Source: a bacterium (GTDB lineage Bacteria; Planctomycetota; UBA11346). Taken from it: DNA of 64,000 bases. The notes under the pieces are model-generated. The model ran no database searches. It was not told where the DNA came from and worked only from the letters and a program-made list of their open reading frames with translations. The stretch covers positions 1-64,000 of the forward strand of contig JAIFKN010000003.1 in the NCBI GenBank assembly GCA_020049615.1, read 5' to 3'. Every line of letters begins with the position of its first letter. Within the stretch, counting starts at the first letter, position 1. Position numbers and translations under genes: made by a program. Positions 25,355-35,532 of this stretch are shown piece by piece.

Positions 25355-28300
25355 ATGGGCAGCCTGCAGACCGAACCGACCCTTCCCCTCGCCTGCAGCG
25401 CCGGGCCGCCGGAGAGGTTGGGCGCCGAACTGACGGGCTATGCGCTGGAAGGATTGCTCGGCCGTGGTGGCCAAGGCGAGGTGCATGGGGCCCGCCAGCT
25501 CGCGCTGGGCCGGACGGTGGCGGTGAAGCGCCTGCGCGCCGGTTGCGATGGCTCCGACGACGAACGGCGCTTCCGAGCCGAGGCGGCGGTCACCGCCCTG
25601 CTCGAACATCCCAACATCGTGCCCGTCCACGACCTGGGCCGCGATCCCGACGGCCGCCTGCAGCTGGTGATGAAGCGGGTGTCCGGCCGCACTTGGAGCG
25701 CGGCGCTGCTCGACAGCGGGCTGGAGGTCGATGCGCATGTCGAGATCCTGCTCAAGGTCTGCGACGCCATGTCCTTCGCGCACAGCCAGGGCGTGCTGCA
25801 CCGCGATCTGAAACCCGACAACGTCATGATCGGCGCGCATGGCGAGGTGGTGGTCATGGACTGGGGCTGCGCCGTCCATGTCGGCACGCTGCCGCCGCAT
25901 CCCGACATGCCATGCCTGCACGACCAGGACGGCATCAGCGGGACTCCCGCCTACATGGCGCCCGAGCAGGCCCGTGGCGACCATGCCGCCTGCGGGCCGT
26001 GGAGCGACGTGCACCTGCTCGGCGGCATCCTCTACCGCATCCTCGCCGGTCGCCCGCCGCGGCAGGGTCCTGATGCGCGGACCACCGTCCTCGCGGCGGC
26101 GGCGGGCGAGGCGGTGGCGGATCCGGCGCTGCATGCCGATCGGCGGGTATCGCTGGAGCTGTCGTCGATCGCCATGGCCGCCCTGCATCCGGACCCATCC
26201 TGCCGCACCGCGTCGGTCGATATCTTCGCGGCGGCGCTGCGTCTCTATCGCGAGCATCGCGAGGTGCTGCAACTGGTGGCCACGGCGCGGCGCGAGCACG
26301 AGGCGGCGCGCACGGGCGGAGCCGGAGCCGACGATGCCTATCGCCGGGCCCTGTGCACGGTCGAGCAGGCGGTGCGGCTGTGGCCGGCGCTGGTAGCGGC
26401 CCGGCGCCTGGAGGTGGCGATCGGACTGGACGCCGCCCGCCATGCGCTGGCCACCGATGCCTGCCGCCAGGCGGTCCTCCTCTCCGGCGCCGCGATCGCG
26501 GCGGCGCGCGGCATCGACGATGCCGCAGCGGCCGCCGAAGCCGAGCGGATCGCCGCCGCTGCCGCATCGCGCGAGGTCGCCCTGCGTCGGCGCGACCTCG
26601 GCATGCGACGTCTGCGCTGGCTCGCCGGTGGTGCGGTGGGACTCGCCGTGGCCGCGCTGGCGGCCGGCTGCCTGTGGACCTGGCGTGCGCTCGCGACGGC
26701 CGAGGCCAGCCTGCAGCGGGCCGAGCGCGAGCATGCCGCCCGTGTCGAGGCCGAGCGGCGCACGGTTCCGGCGCTGCTGGCTCAGGTGCGCGAACTGGCC
26801 CGGGCCGGATCCTTCGGCGAAGCCCAGGCGCTGGCGCGCACGGCTGCGGGCTTCGCTCCCGACGATCCCAGGCCGCTCGTGGCCGGCGCCGCCATGGACA
26901 TCGCCCTCGGCCACCGGGCCGCGGCGGTGACCGCGTGCGATGCCGCCCTGTCGCTGCAAGCCGATGCGCAGACCGGCGAGTTGCGCCGCCTGTGCGCGGA
27001 CAGCGGTCCCGTGACCGACGCGGCCCTGGCCGATCTGCTGTGCCGCATGGGCCAGCCCGAGGTCGCGGCGACGCTGGATCTCGCCGGCGAACGCCGGGCC
27101 GAGGTCGCGATCGCGCATCTGCGCCGGCACTGGCCGTCGCTGCCGGCCGGGGCGCTCCGGGCGCTGCCCGACGGGACGCTGCTGCTGACTGCGACCGGCG
27201 GCGAACTGCAGCTGGAATCGCTGGAGCCGCTGCGCGGCCTGCCGCTCTCCTCCCTGGACATCTCCGGGCAGGATCGCATCCACGATCTCGGTCCTCTGGC
27301 CGGTCTGCCGCTGCAGACGCTGATCGCCCGGTCCACCGGCGTGCGCGATTTCTCGGTGCTGCGCAGCCTGCGCCTGCGCCGTCTGGCGCTGGGCTGGTAC
27401 GCATCCGGCTTCTCCCTCGCGCTGGTGCGCGGGATGCCGCTGGAGCTCCTCGACGCCACGGGGCTGGGCTGCACCGATCTCGGCGCCCTCGCCGGCATGC
27501 CGTTGCGGGAGCTGCGCCTGTATGGTTGCGACCGCCTCGCCGATCTCACGGCCCTGCGCGGCATGCCCCTGGGCATCCTCACTCTGGAGGCGCCGCGCCC
27601 CGGCAGCGCGACCCTGCGCGACCTCGCGCCGCTGTCCGGCCTGCCGCTGAGCGAGCTCAACCTGTCCTGGCAGCAGGGGGTGGCCGATGTCGGCCCGCTC
27701 GCCGGTACGCCGCTCCGGCGCCTGATCCTCAATGGCACCTCAGTCGATGATCTCCGTCCAGTGATCTCCCCGGCATTGCGCCACCTGGCGATCGGTATGA
27801 CCCCGCTGCGCGACCTCCAGCCGCTCGTCGGCGTGCCGCTGGAGACCCTGGACTGCGCGCTGCAGCACAACGCGCATGGTATCGAGCAACTCCTGCAGCA
27901 GCCCGGCCTGCGCCAGGTCTGCGGCTTCCGCCGCGAAGACCTCCCACGCTGGCTCGCGTTGTCGCGGGCCATCGAGGCCGCCAATCCCGACTATGCCTGG
28001 ACCGCTACCGGATCCTTCCGCGATGGCCGCCTGGTCGAGCTGCGGCTGCTCAAGCCGCTACGGGATCTGTCGCCACTGGCGGATCTCGCCGATCTGCGCG
28101 TGCTGCACCTGTCGGGCAGTCCGAACGATCTGCTTTCCATTGCCGGCCTGCGACTCGAAGAACTGGTGTTCACTCCCGCGCCGGGTGCACGCGGCCTCGC
28201 CGAACTGCGTGCGATGACCTCCCTGAAACGGATCGGAGCCTCGCTGCAGACCCTGCGTCCGGCGGCTGACTACTGGCGGGATGCGCCAGCCGTGCGCTGA
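25355..28300 (+). CDS. Transmembrane Ser/Thr protein kinase with leucine-rich C-terminal repeats
   Basis: The 981-residue protein has an N-terminal Hanks-type kinase domain (about 28-300). Its glycine loop reads LGRGGQGEV, the catalytic Lys is in VAVKRL and the catalytic loop is HRDLKPDN near 149. The metal-binding motif is DWG instead of DFG, and GTPAYMAPEQARG is the activation segment. One membrane helix (WLAGGAVGLAVAALAAGCLW) lies near 420-440. The extracellular part carries a TPR-like zone. From about 620 to 830 there are irregular leucine-rich repeats with the pattern LxxLxGxPLxxLxL, such as LGALAGMPLRELRLYGC. The ATG at 25355 lies just upstream of the kinase fold. It probably senses an external or periplasmic signal. 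Confidence 0.88.
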   Translation: MGSLQTEPTLPLACSAGPPERLGAELTGYALEGLLGRGGQGEVHGARQLALGRTVAVKRLRAGCDGSDDERRFRAEAAVTALLEHPNIVPVHDLGRDPDGRLQLVMKRVSGRTWSAALLDSGLEVDAHVEILLKVCDAMSFAHSQGVLHRDLKPDNVMIGAHGEVVVMDWGCAVHVGTLPPHPDMPCLHDQDGISGTPAYMAPEQARGDHAACGPWSDVHLLGGILYRILAGRPPRQGPDARTTVLAAAAGEAVADPALHADRRVSLELSSIAMAALHPDPSCRTASVDIFAAALRLYREHREVLQLVATARREHEAARTGGAGADDAYRRALCTVEQAVRLWPALVAARRLEVAIGLDAARHALATDACRQAVLLSGAAIAAARGIDDAAAAAEAERIAAAAASREVALRRRDLGMRRLRWLAGGAVGLAVAALAAGCLWTWRALATAEASLQRAEREHAARVEAERRTVPALLAQVRELARAGSFGEAQALARTAAGFAPDDPRPLVAGAAMDIALGHRAAAVTACDAALSLQADAQTGELRRLCADSGPVTDAALADLLCRMGQPEVAATLDLAGERRAEVAIAHLRRHWPSLPAGALRALPDGTLLLTATGGELQLESLEPLRGLPLSSLDISGQDRIHDLGPLAGLPLQTLIARSTGVRDFSVLRSLRLRRLALGWYASGFSLALVRGMPLELLDATGLGCTDLGALAGMPLRELRLYGCDRLADLTALRGMPLGILTLEAPRPGSATLRDLAPLSGLPLSELNLSWQQGVADVGPLAGTPLRRLILNGTSVDDLRPVISPALRHLAIGMTPLRDLQPLVGVPLETLDCALQHNAHGIEQLLQQPGLRQVCGFRREDLPRWLALSRAIEAANPDYAWTATGSFRDGRLVELRLLKPLRDLSPLADLADLRVLHLSGSPNDLLSIAGLRLEELVFTPAPGARGLAELRAMTSLKRIGASLQTLRPAADYWRDAPAVR

Positions 28301-28560
28301 GCCGGACCACTCCGACTCCCAGCGCGCCTTGATGATACGGTGCGCGATTTCGCACGATCACCGATGCTGATTCCGCACACGGGTCATGATCTTCATGATC
28401 GAACGGACATGGCGGAGCAGGGTCCGCGCCTGCGCCGCCGCCACGCCGTCGGCATCGCCCGGCGGAAGCCCGCGCCGGCGATCGATTCCGCATCGATCAC
28501 CAAGGCGTCTTGCAACGACACTCCATCTTGCCAGATTGCATCTTTGTCCTGGAGCCGGCG

Positions 28561-29397
28561 ATGACCAAACCCGTGCCGATCCTGCCCCTCCGTCTGCACG
28601 TCGCCTGGGCCGGCCGGATCATGCGTGGTCCGGATGCGCCGGGCGCACCCGCCACTGCCTTCCGCCAGCTCCCGCGCATGCTCTGCGAATGGACGGATCG
28701 CGGCTCGTGGCGCATCATCCGCCCTGGTCGCCCGGATGTGGTCGCCGGCCCGAAGGACGTCCTGGTCATCATGCCGGAGATCCCCCACCGCATGATCGGC
28801 CTGGGGCCGCCACGCTGGACCACCTGCTGGTCGCTCATCGACGTCGACCAGGGTCCAGGCCTGCCGCTGCTGGATGCCAGGCAGGAGGTGAGCATCATAC
28901 CGGCGGCGCGATCCTCGCGCCTGCGCCGGACCATGTCGCGCCTGGCCGATACCGACGATGGCGATGCCTGCTGCCGGAGCCGGTTGCGCCGCCAGGAGCT
29001 GGGCGCCGCCCTGGTCGGCGAACTCGTCGGCCTCCGTCCCGACCTCGCCCTCGTCCGCCCCGACCCGCGCATCCTGCGCCTGGCCGAGGTGATGGCCTTC
29101 GTCGAGTCGCATCTCGGGGACCGTCTCAGCCGCGATGGCCTGGCCCGGCTGGCGGGGCTCTCGCCATCGCGCTTCCACGACGTCTTCACCGCGGCCTTCG
29201 GCCGCTCGCCGATGGCGCAGGTGCTGCACCTGCGCCTGGCGCGCGCCCGTGGACTGCTGCAGCACGGCGGTCTCGGCGGCAGCGAGGTCGCCGAGCGCTG
29301 CGGCTTCAGCTCGCATGCGCATTTCTGTCGGTCCTTCCGCGCCGCCTTCGGGATGACGCCGGTGAGCTGGCAGCGCGGCAGCAGCCAGGCCGGCTGA
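28561..29397 (+). CDS. AraC-family transcriptional regulator
   Basis: This 278-residue regulator has a cupin-like N-terminus (about 5-115; GSWRIIRPGRPDVVAGPKDVLVIMPEIPH). The AraC double HTH spans about 175-270, with LSRDGLARLAGLSPSRFHDVFTAAFGRSP and GSEVAERCGFSSHAHFCRSFRAAFG. The ATG at 28561 has a GGAG ribosome site 8 bases upstream. The 260-bp gap before it contains an inverted repeat GTGCG/CGCAC at about 28338-28353 but no gene. It lies just upstream of the MFS gene, whose promoter carries AraC-type direct repeats. The same repeats recur before the esterase gene at 37881, so this regulator is the prime candidate for both sites. Confidence 0.87.
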   Translation: MTKPVPILPLRLHVAWAGRIMRGPDAPGAPATAFRQLPRMLCEWTDRGSWRIIRPGRPDVVAGPKDVLVIMPEIPHRMIGLGPPRWTTCWSLIDVDQGPGLPLLDARQEVSIIPAARSSRLRRTMSRLADTDDGDACCRSRLRRQELGAALVGELVGLRPDLALVRPDPRILRLAEVMAFVESHLGDRLSRDGLARLAGLSPSRFHDVFTAAFGRSPMAQVLHLRLARARGLLQHGGLGGSEVAERCGFSSHAHFCRSFRAAFGMTPVSWQRGSSQAG

Positions 29398-29635
29398 CGA
29401 GCCGGCCCTCTCTCCGGTCACGGCAGGACATCCCCCGATCATGAGCCGCAAGCGCATCCGGCGTCACAGGCGCCGTTCGGCACGCTCGGGCATGGCCTGC
29501 TTCATTGGCGATCGAATGCCTGGCAACCGGCACGTTGGAAGAGGTTGACGGGAGAAGGAGGGGCCGGCTGGCCCCGCGCCACCGCAACCTGTCGCAGTAG
29601 TATTGAGGCCGAAATGACTCGGCCGGCCCGGACCC

Positions 29636-29679
29636 GGCAGTACGTGGATGCAATCCGGTGATACATGGTTGCATTGCTG
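29636..29679 (+). promoter_or_regulatory. AraC-type direct-repeat operator and -35 element, site A
   Basis: GGCAGTACGTG at 29636-29646 is followed 21 bp later by GGTGATACATG at 29657-29667. A TTGCTG -35-like hexamer follows at 29674-29679. The 21-bp start-to-start spacing (two helical turns) and a distal repeat abutting the -35 box are typical of AraC/XylS binding sites. Site B at 37767 has the same arrangement. The surrounding gap from 29398 to 29635 shows no gene, only short GC-rich inverted repeats. Confidence 0.65.
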
Positions 29680-29726
29680 GGATCCAGGGCCGGTCCAGGA
29701 TGTCCCGCATGGGCGGGTCCTCCAGC

Positions 29727-30998
29727 ATGACGGCGACGGAGGATCGGCGGAGCCACCTCGGCTCAGCCACCGACCGCATCAACTGGTGGGCGAACACGCT
29801 CGAAGGCGGCCTGCTGCTGACCGCCATGGCCTTCATCAGCTTCAGCACCCTGCTGCCGTCGATGGCGCTCTCCCTCGGGGCGCCGGTGTGCCTGATCGCC
29901 TTCGTGCCGATGGCGATGAGCGCCGGGTACCAGCTGCCGGCACTGCTGGTCGCGCACCGCGTCGGACGGCTGAGACGTCTCAAACCCGCGCTGCTCTGGC
30001 TGGGCGCAGCGCAGCGGCTGCCCTATCTGGTCGCGGGACTGGTCCTGCTGTCCTGCGACGGCCCGGTGGCATGGATCGCGGTCGCGGCGGCCCCGTTGGC
30101 TTCCGGCATCTTCGGCGGACTCGGAGTCACCGCCCTGCAGCAGCTGACCGCCAGGACGGTGCCGGCCCATCGGCGTTCATCGATGTTCTCCTGGCGTTTC
30201 ACCGGCAGCGCCATCCTGAGCATCGGGGCCGGCCTGATCGTCGAACGCATCCTGGAATCGCATCCGGGACAGGCCGGCTATGCCCGCCTGCACCTCATCA
30301 CCTTCGTCGTGCTCTGCTTCAGCCTGCTGTCGCTGGCCCAGGTACGGGAACCGGCGGTCGATCCACCCAATGACCCCAGCACCGGTCTGTGGCGGAACCT
30401 GCGCAGCCTCCCCGCCCTGCTGCGGGGGGATGCGAGACTGGCGACCCTCCTGCTTGCCAACGGGCTGGCAACCCTCGGCGGCATCGCCATCCCATTCCTC
30501 GCCATCCACGCCAATACCGCCATGGGCGGCGATGATTCCGCTCTCGGACAGCTGCTGGCCTGGCAGATGGGAGGTTCGATCGTCGGCGGGCTCTACGCCG
30601 GTAGGCTGGGCGACCGGTGCGGCGCCCGCACCACCGCACTGCAGGCCCGTCTGCTCATGGTCGGGGTCTGCGCCATCGCCCCGTTCCTGGACCAGCCGAT
30701 GGAATGGCTGCTGCTATTCGCGGTCTTCGGCGCTGCCATGTCGATGGGCGCCGTCAGCGGAAACGCCCTCCCGCTCGAACTGCTGCCGAGCACCGGACAG
30801 GCCAACTTCCTGGCGCTGATCAACGCCGCGCCATTGCCGCTCGCCTGCACTGCCGCGCTGATCAGCGGCCAGATGTGGGGTGGTATGGGCGACGCCGCCT
30901 TCCCCTGGCTCTGCCTGGGCGGCGCCTGCCTGGGAACACTGTCCTGGCTCTGCCTGCTGCGCCTTCCCGATCCCACCGCGACTCGCATCTCCACGTAG
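29727..30998 (+). CDS. MFS transporter
   Basis: This is a 423-residue protein with about 12 membrane helices in two halves. LPALLVAHRVGRLRRLKPALL near the second and third helices has the MFS loop pattern, and GGLYAGRLGDRCGARTTAL is the clear major-facilitator loop of the second half. Starts at 29700, 29709 and 29727 are possible. The last is preferred because the predicted promoter at 29674-29702 would put transcription initiation close to 29709. It is under the AraC-type operator of site A and is followed 3 bp later by a protein with a mutarotase-like look, so uptake of a sugar is plausible. The substrate is not identifiable. Confidence 0.8.
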   Translation: MTATEDRRSHLGSATDRINWWANTLEGGLLLTAMAFISFSTLLPSMALSLGAPVCLIAFVPMAMSAGYQLPALLVAHRVGRLRRLKPALLWLGAAQRLPYLVAGLVLLSCDGPVAWIAVAAAPLASGIFGGLGVTALQQLTARTVPAHRRSSMFSWRFTGSAILSIGAGLIVERILESHPGQAGYARLHLITFVVLCFSLLSLAQVREPAVDPPNDPSTGLWRNLRSLPALLRGDARLATLLLANGLATLGGIAIPFLAIHANTAMGGDDSALGQLLAWQMGGSIVGGLYAGRLGDRCGARTTALQARLLMVGVCAIAPFLDQPMEWLLLFAVFGAAMSMGAVSGNALPLELLPSTGQANFLALINAAPLPLACTAALISGQMWGGMGDAAFPWLCLGGACLGTLSWLCLLRLPDPTATRIST

Positions 30999-31001
30999 GA
31001 G

Positions 31002-32369
31002 ATGGGATCGGCATACCCGATGACCAACGACATGCACATCCCGCTCTTCGACCTGCCTGACCGCGCGCTCCTCCGACCGCTTCAGGTCGGGATGCCGCGG
31101 ATGGTGTCGGTTCAGTTGACCACCGTCCATGCCGCCAGCGCCTGCCTGCTTGGCCTGGCGTGCATCGTTCCCCCAGCCGGCCACTGGAAGCAGGCTGCCG
31201 AGCCCTGGAGCTTCCGCCTGGGACGACCGGCATGGGTGCTGCTGTCGGTGCAATCGCTGCAGGAGTCCGATCTCGACGCGTCCTGGCAGCCGCTGCCGTA
31301 CGGGGTGGTCTGGAGGTTCGCCACTTCCGCCAGATTCCACGGTGATCGGCTGTTCGCCAGGCGCTTCGACGCAGGCATCGTCCCGGTTCCTGGCCATGCC
31401 GGCCGCTCGCCAAGCGGCTTCCGGGCCAGGCCGCATCTGGTGCTGGTCGCAACGGACCTGCCTGTACCGGTTCCGGGCCAGGACGTTTCCGCGTTGCTGG
31501 AAATAGCGCAACGTATCGAGTCGGTGGAACTGTCGGCTGGCACCCTGCAGGCGACCGTGCAGCTGAAGCCAGCCCTGCGCCTGACCGCCTTCCATGATGG
31601 TGACAAGCCACGGCTGCTCGCCCCGGCGTCCTCCGATCCGGCAGGCATCCGCACCTGGTTCATGGAGCCGTTCCAGAATGCACGTTCAGGCCTCCCCGCA
31701 GCGCGTCCCGCTCGCATCCTGGAGCGTGGACCATCGCGACTGCTGGCCACGACGGGCATCGAGCCGGTCACCGAACTGGAACTGCTCTGGGATGTCCAGG
31801 TCGAGCCATATCGTCTCCTGCTGCGCCACGGATTGCGGAATCACGCCAACGCGACGCGCCGTCTCGCCCTGTGGCCCCTGATAGCCGGAAGCGAGCCCTT
31901 GGGCATGCACAGCGTCCTGGCGCGCAGTCCCTTGATCGATGCCAGCATCATGAGCGTGCGTTCATCTTCGCATGAACCGCACGGTGAATCAGAACCGATC
32001 GTGGAACCCTTGATGCCAGACACCGTCGGCACCCGTGATCTGGCCTCCGGTCTGCTTGTTGATGGCGCACTACGAGCGAATCGCGGCCCGCTCAAGGCCG
32101 GGCTGCGCTCGCCGAACGGCATCGCCGCCCTGATCCGCGGTCGCACAGCCGTGGTCTCGCGCGTGATGGCTGCCGATGCGGGGCCCTATCCCGAGGGCGG
32201 CCTCAACCTGACCACCTTCCACTCCACAACCCTCATCGAGATCGAACATGTCGGACCGCTGCTCGATCTGGGCCCCGGTGCATGCACATGGCTGGAGCAG
32301 GATATCCGGCTGCTGGACCTGCCGGACTACGGCATCGCCGACCTTGCGCGAATGATCGCCGCGAGCTGA
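31002..32369 (+). CDS. Protein with accessory beta domain and DUF4380/mutarotase-like C-terminus
   Basis: The 455-residue protein shows no signal peptide and I do not recognise it with certainty. Residues about 30-140 resemble a beta-sandwich accessory domain seen in PVC carbohydrate proteins: SFRLGRPAWVLLSVQ, then a D-x-SW-x-PL stretch and GDRLFARRFDAGIVPVPGHAGR. Residues about 190-450 (VTELELLWDVQVEPYRLLLRHGLRNHANATRRLALWPL and GLNLTTFHSTTLIEIEHVGPL) look like a galactose-mutarotase or DUF4380-type domain. It starts 3 bp after the MFS gene and is surely cotranscribed. An AGGAG touches the ATG at 31002, so 31020 is an alternative start. A role in sugar processing is inferred. Confidence 0.55.
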   Translation: MGSAYPMTNDMHIPLFDLPDRALLRPLQVGMPRMVSVQLTTVHAASACLLGLACIVPPAGHWKQAAEPWSFRLGRPAWVLLSVQSLQESDLDASWQPLPYGVVWRFATSARFHGDRLFARRFDAGIVPVPGHAGRSPSGFRARPHLVLVATDLPVPVPGQDVSALLEIAQRIESVELSAGTLQATVQLKPALRLTAFHDGDKPRLLAPASSDPAGIRTWFMEPFQNARSGLPAARPARILERGPSRLLATTGIEPVTELELLWDVQVEPYRLLLRHGLRNHANATRRLALWPLIAGSEPLGMHSVLARSPLIDASIMSVRSSSHEPHGESEPIVEPLMPDTVGTRDLASGLLVDGALRANRGPLKAGLRSPNGIAALIRGRTAVVSRVMAADAGPYPEGGLNLTTFHSTTLIEIEHVGPLLDLGPGACTWLEQDIRLLDLPDYGIADLARMIAAS

Positions 32370-32469
32370 CGGGACATGGCTGGACTCGACCGATCTCTCG
32401 GTTTCGCGATGCCCATGACACCTGCATCTGTGCAATTGCCGAGTCTCTGGCGTGTTCGCATCTCTCCGG

Positions 32470-35400
32470 TCACGGCGTCGCTGGCGAAGCCACTGGCAAG
32501 GCCGCGCGCCATGACGCCAGCGCCTCCAACGCAGGATCGGGCAGGCATTCCCTGGCGAACCGCGAGTGCCAGGGCAGTTCCAGGTAGGCTCGCCAGGCAC
32601 GACCGGCCGCCGCCTGATCACCCGCCAGTTCCGCGGCGATCGCCACGGCGACGGCCCGCCATAGCACCGCCTCGCCGGCGCAGGGGGCGGCATCCAGTGC
32701 TGCGGGCGGGATGCGTCCGAGCACGACTCCGGCGAGATGCCGCGGCCGCTGAGCAGCGCCTCGGTCACCCTCGCGCCACGCCAGTTCAAGCCGTTCGCGC
32801 AACTGGACGACATCGCCTCGCACCAGGGGAGCCACGAGAAAGCGTCGGATCCAGTCATCCCAGTCCGGCCACAGGGACTCCTCGGCGACGAGCAGTTGCC
32901 TGTTCAAGGCCTGCTCGCCTTGCGCGGCTAGCTTGGCCAGGCGCCATCCCAGATCGGACGCATGCGGATTCGCACCGCCTGTGCGAGCATCGCGCCGTCC
33001 GGAGAGCATGGCGATCTCATCAGCGAACGGCTGAACAGGCCCTGTCTGAGCCTCGGCCCAGCGCCCAAGGGCTGCGAAGGCAGCGGTACGGTAGGCATCT
33101 CCCCCCAGTGCCAGCGCCTGCTCTGCTGCACCGAGCCACAGCAGGCCGAGTGGATCGGGCGGATCCGCTGCCACCAGATCACCAGCCCGTCCCATCAGAC
33201 ACAACGCATGGCTCCTGCGCCTGCCCTCGGTGCGCGGGTCGGCGACCACCTCGGCAAACCTGCCGAGGGCGATGCGGGCGATGCGCACCGCCTGGGTGTT
33301 GTCGGCGAATCGCTGCAAGGCCTCCTCGGCGAGGCCGATGCGGCTCAGGGCGAACACGGCAGGCTTCACTTCCAGCGGGAATCGCTCCGCCACCTCGCTG
33401 AAGCGGCCAAGCTGATTGAGCAGGTTGCCGCACTCGAGATCGCTGCTGCTGTGTTCCGGGAAGAGCGCCAGCTTGATCCCGATCAGCCGTTGGACCGCCT
33501 CCGGGTCGTCCCTGCAGAGGCGGCCCTCATGCGCCGCGACCGCCCACGCCTGCCACTGACCCCGCAACTGCCGGTGCACCGCCGGACTGCGCCGGTAGAC
33601 CGCCTCGAAGCCGGTACAGGCGTCGAGCAGGCGCCCCTCGGCGGCATCCTGGTCAAGGCGGTGGGCAGCGACACGTTCGGCCTGTTCGCCCGGCGGCAAC
33701 TCCGCCCAGACCTTCAGCGCTTCTGTAAGGTCGCCCGCCTCGCGTAGCGCCAGACCCTGGCGGTAGCGGGCCTCCACCGCCAGGGCGGTGCCGGGATGGG
33801 ACTCGACGACCTCGCGGTAGGCAACCGCAGCCCGCCCCGGATCCCGGTCGCGCAGATACAATTCGCCGAAGGCCAGGACCGAGGCCACCTCGGGAAGATG
33901 CTTCTGGTAGATGCGTATGTCGTCGAATGCCTTGCCTGGATACCAGCCGTAGAGGCTGAAGCGGCCGGTGGCGATGGGCAGGTCAGCCTCGGCGTCGAGG
34001 ATGCGATCGCCATCTATCCACATCCCGATGCGCCTCCCGTCCAATTCGATGCGGAAGCGATGGCGTACACCGGGCCGCAAGCGGAACGGACGCTGGTCGA
34101 GGCGGGTTCCGCCAGGCCATCCGTAGATTGCGCAGCATTGGTTGCCGTGGGCCCCGGCCTGTACCATGAACATGCGCCGATCGAGGGAGGCCCAACGACC
34201 GGGAGCGATGTCCGGATCCTCGCTCCACACCACCGAGAGGTCGCCTGGCGGCGCGCCCGGTAGCATCTCGCCCTCGTACTCAATCGCCACTGCGCCGGAC
34301 AGCGTCCGGGCGAAGGTCAGGGCCGAGCGCGTCGAACCGGTACCGACGAGACGGCCGTCCTGCTGCTGCCACAGCCCGGGCTGGTCCTCGATCCATCGAT
34401 CGCGCCAGGTTGCATCGGAGAAGTCCTCACGCTGGATCGGCGGACCCCATTCGGCCTGGGTGCGCTGATGCGCGCGCCACAGCAGACCGCCGGAAGCGAG
34501 GCCCACCACGCAGATCGCGCTGACCGCCGACACCGCCAGGCGATGACGCTGCAACCAGCGTCCTAAGCGCTCGAGGACGCCCTCGCGGTAAGCCGCCACC
34601 GCCTGTCCTGCCTGGAACCGCTCGAGGTCGGCAGCGAACTCGGCCGCCGTTGCATAGCGCCCCTCAGGCGCGGCGACCAGCGCCCGCTGCAGGATGGCGA
34701 GCAGACGCCGGGGGACTCGGACGGCCGCCTCGGACGGCAGCGGGTCGATGACGCCAGCCCGCTTCTTGTCCCAGAAGCGGATCAGATCCTCATCCCAGGT
34801 GGGAAGCCTGCGCGTGAGCGCATGCCACAGGGTCGCGCCCAGACCGTAGACATCGCTGCGCTGGTCCGCCGGTTCGCCACGCGCCTGCTCCGGACTCATG
34901 TAGGCGGGAGTGCCGACGGTGCTGCCGGTCGCAACGGTGTCGGGCTGATCGAGCAGACGGCATTCACCCCAGTCGACCAGGGCGACCTCGCCGTGCGCCC
35001 CGAGCATGATATTGTCCGGCTTGACATCACGATGGACGATTCCCAGGAAATGCGCGCGCGACAGCGCCTCGCACATGCGCAGGCCGAGGCTGACCGTCGC
35101 ATTTGCAGAGGCCAAGGCGGCCACGATCTCGCCAGCCATGGCACGGCGGATCGCCTCGCCCAGGGTCATCCCCTCGAGCCGCCGCATGGTGAACAGCACC
35201 CCACCGTCTGGCAGGAACTCCAGGGTATGCACCGGCGGCACGCCGGGATGGTCGAGGCGCGCGGTGATGCGCGCCTCGCGCATGAAGCGGGCGATGGTCG
35301 GACCGCCGGCCCCGCGCAGCACCTTCATCGCCACTTCGCGATCAAGTGACAGGTCCTGGACCGCCAGCACCTCGCCGAACGAACCACGACCGAGCGGTCT

Positions 35401-35532
35401 GTTCACCACGAAACGGCCGGCGACTTGGGTTCCGGCCGGGAATCCGGCCGGGGCGCCGGACTCCGGGATGCGGCTGTCTTCCGACACCGTCGTGTCCGGA
35501 GAGGGCGGTTGCTCGTTCATTCCGTCAATCAT
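32470..35532 (-). CDS. Transmembrane Ser/Thr protein kinase with LamG-like and TPR-like C-terminus
   Basis: The 1020-residue protein has a kinase domain (about 40-300) with LGRGSFGEVLA, catalytic Lys in VAMKVL, HRDVKPDN near 165, VDWG in place of DFG and GTPAYMSPEQARG. A membrane helix follows near 335-355 (LAVSAVSAICVVGLASGGLLW). The outer part has a concanavalin-like domain (about 385-565; LSGAVAIEYEGEMLPG, RIELDGRRIGMWIDGDRILDAE). A long TPR-like region extends to the end. This outer part is paralogous to the stand-alone protein encoded at 45750-47981 (shared LNQLGR and AWRAYLEL elements). ATGs at 35532 and 35520 are alternatives. The cluster position suggests surveillance of envelope or polysaccharide status. 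Confidence 0.87.
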   Translation of the reverse strand: MIDGMNEQPPSPDTTVSEDSRIPESGAPAGFPAGTQVAGRFVVNRPLGRGSFGEVLAVQDLSLDREVAMKVLRGAGGPTIARFMREARITARLDHPGVPPVHTLEFLPDGGVLFTMRRLEGMTLGEAIRRAMAGEIVAALASANATVSLGLRMCEALSRAHFLGIVHRDVKPDNIMLGAHGEVALVDWGECRLLDQPDTVATGSTVGTPAYMSPEQARGEPADQRSDVYGLGATLWHALTRRLPTWDEDLIRFWDKKRAGVIDPLPSEAAVRVPRRLLAILQRALVAAPEGRYATAAEFAADLERFQAGQAVAAYREGVLERLGRWLQRHRLAVSAVSAICVVGLASGGLLWRAHQRTQAEWGPPIQREDFSDATWRDRWIEDQPGLWQQQDGRLVGTGSTRSALTFARTLSGAVAIEYEGEMLPGAPPGDLSVVWSEDPDIAPGRWASLDRRMFMVQAGAHGNQCCAIYGWPGGTRLDQRPFRLRPGVRHRFRIELDGRRIGMWIDGDRILDAEADLPIATGRFSLYGWYPGKAFDDIRIYQKHLPEVASVLAFGELYLRDRDPGRAAVAYREVVESHPGTALAVEARYRQGLALREAGDLTEALKVWAELPPGEQAERVAAHRLDQDAAEGRLLDACTGFEAVYRRSPAVHRQLRGQWQAWAVAAHEGRLCRDDPEAVQRLIGIKLALFPEHSSSDLECGNLLNQLGRFSEVAERFPLEVKPAVFALSRIGLAEEALQRFADNTQAVRIARIALGRFAEVVADPRTEGRRRSHALCLMGRAGDLVAADPPDPLGLLWLGAAEQALALGGDAYRTAAFAALGRWAEAQTGPVQPFADEIAMLSGRRDARTGGANPHASDLGWRLAKLAAQGEQALNRQLLVAEESLWPDWDDWIRRFLVAPLVRGDVVQLRERLELAWREGDRGAAQRPRHLAGVVLGRIPPAALDAAPCAGEAVLWRAVAVAIAAELAGDQAAAGRAWRAYLELPWHSRFARECLPDPALEALASWRAALPVASPATP

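Noticed and set aside
28393..29457. Minus-strand frame opposite the AraC gene at 28561
   Set aside because: No recognisable protein; the AraC double HTH on the plus strand is unmistakable.
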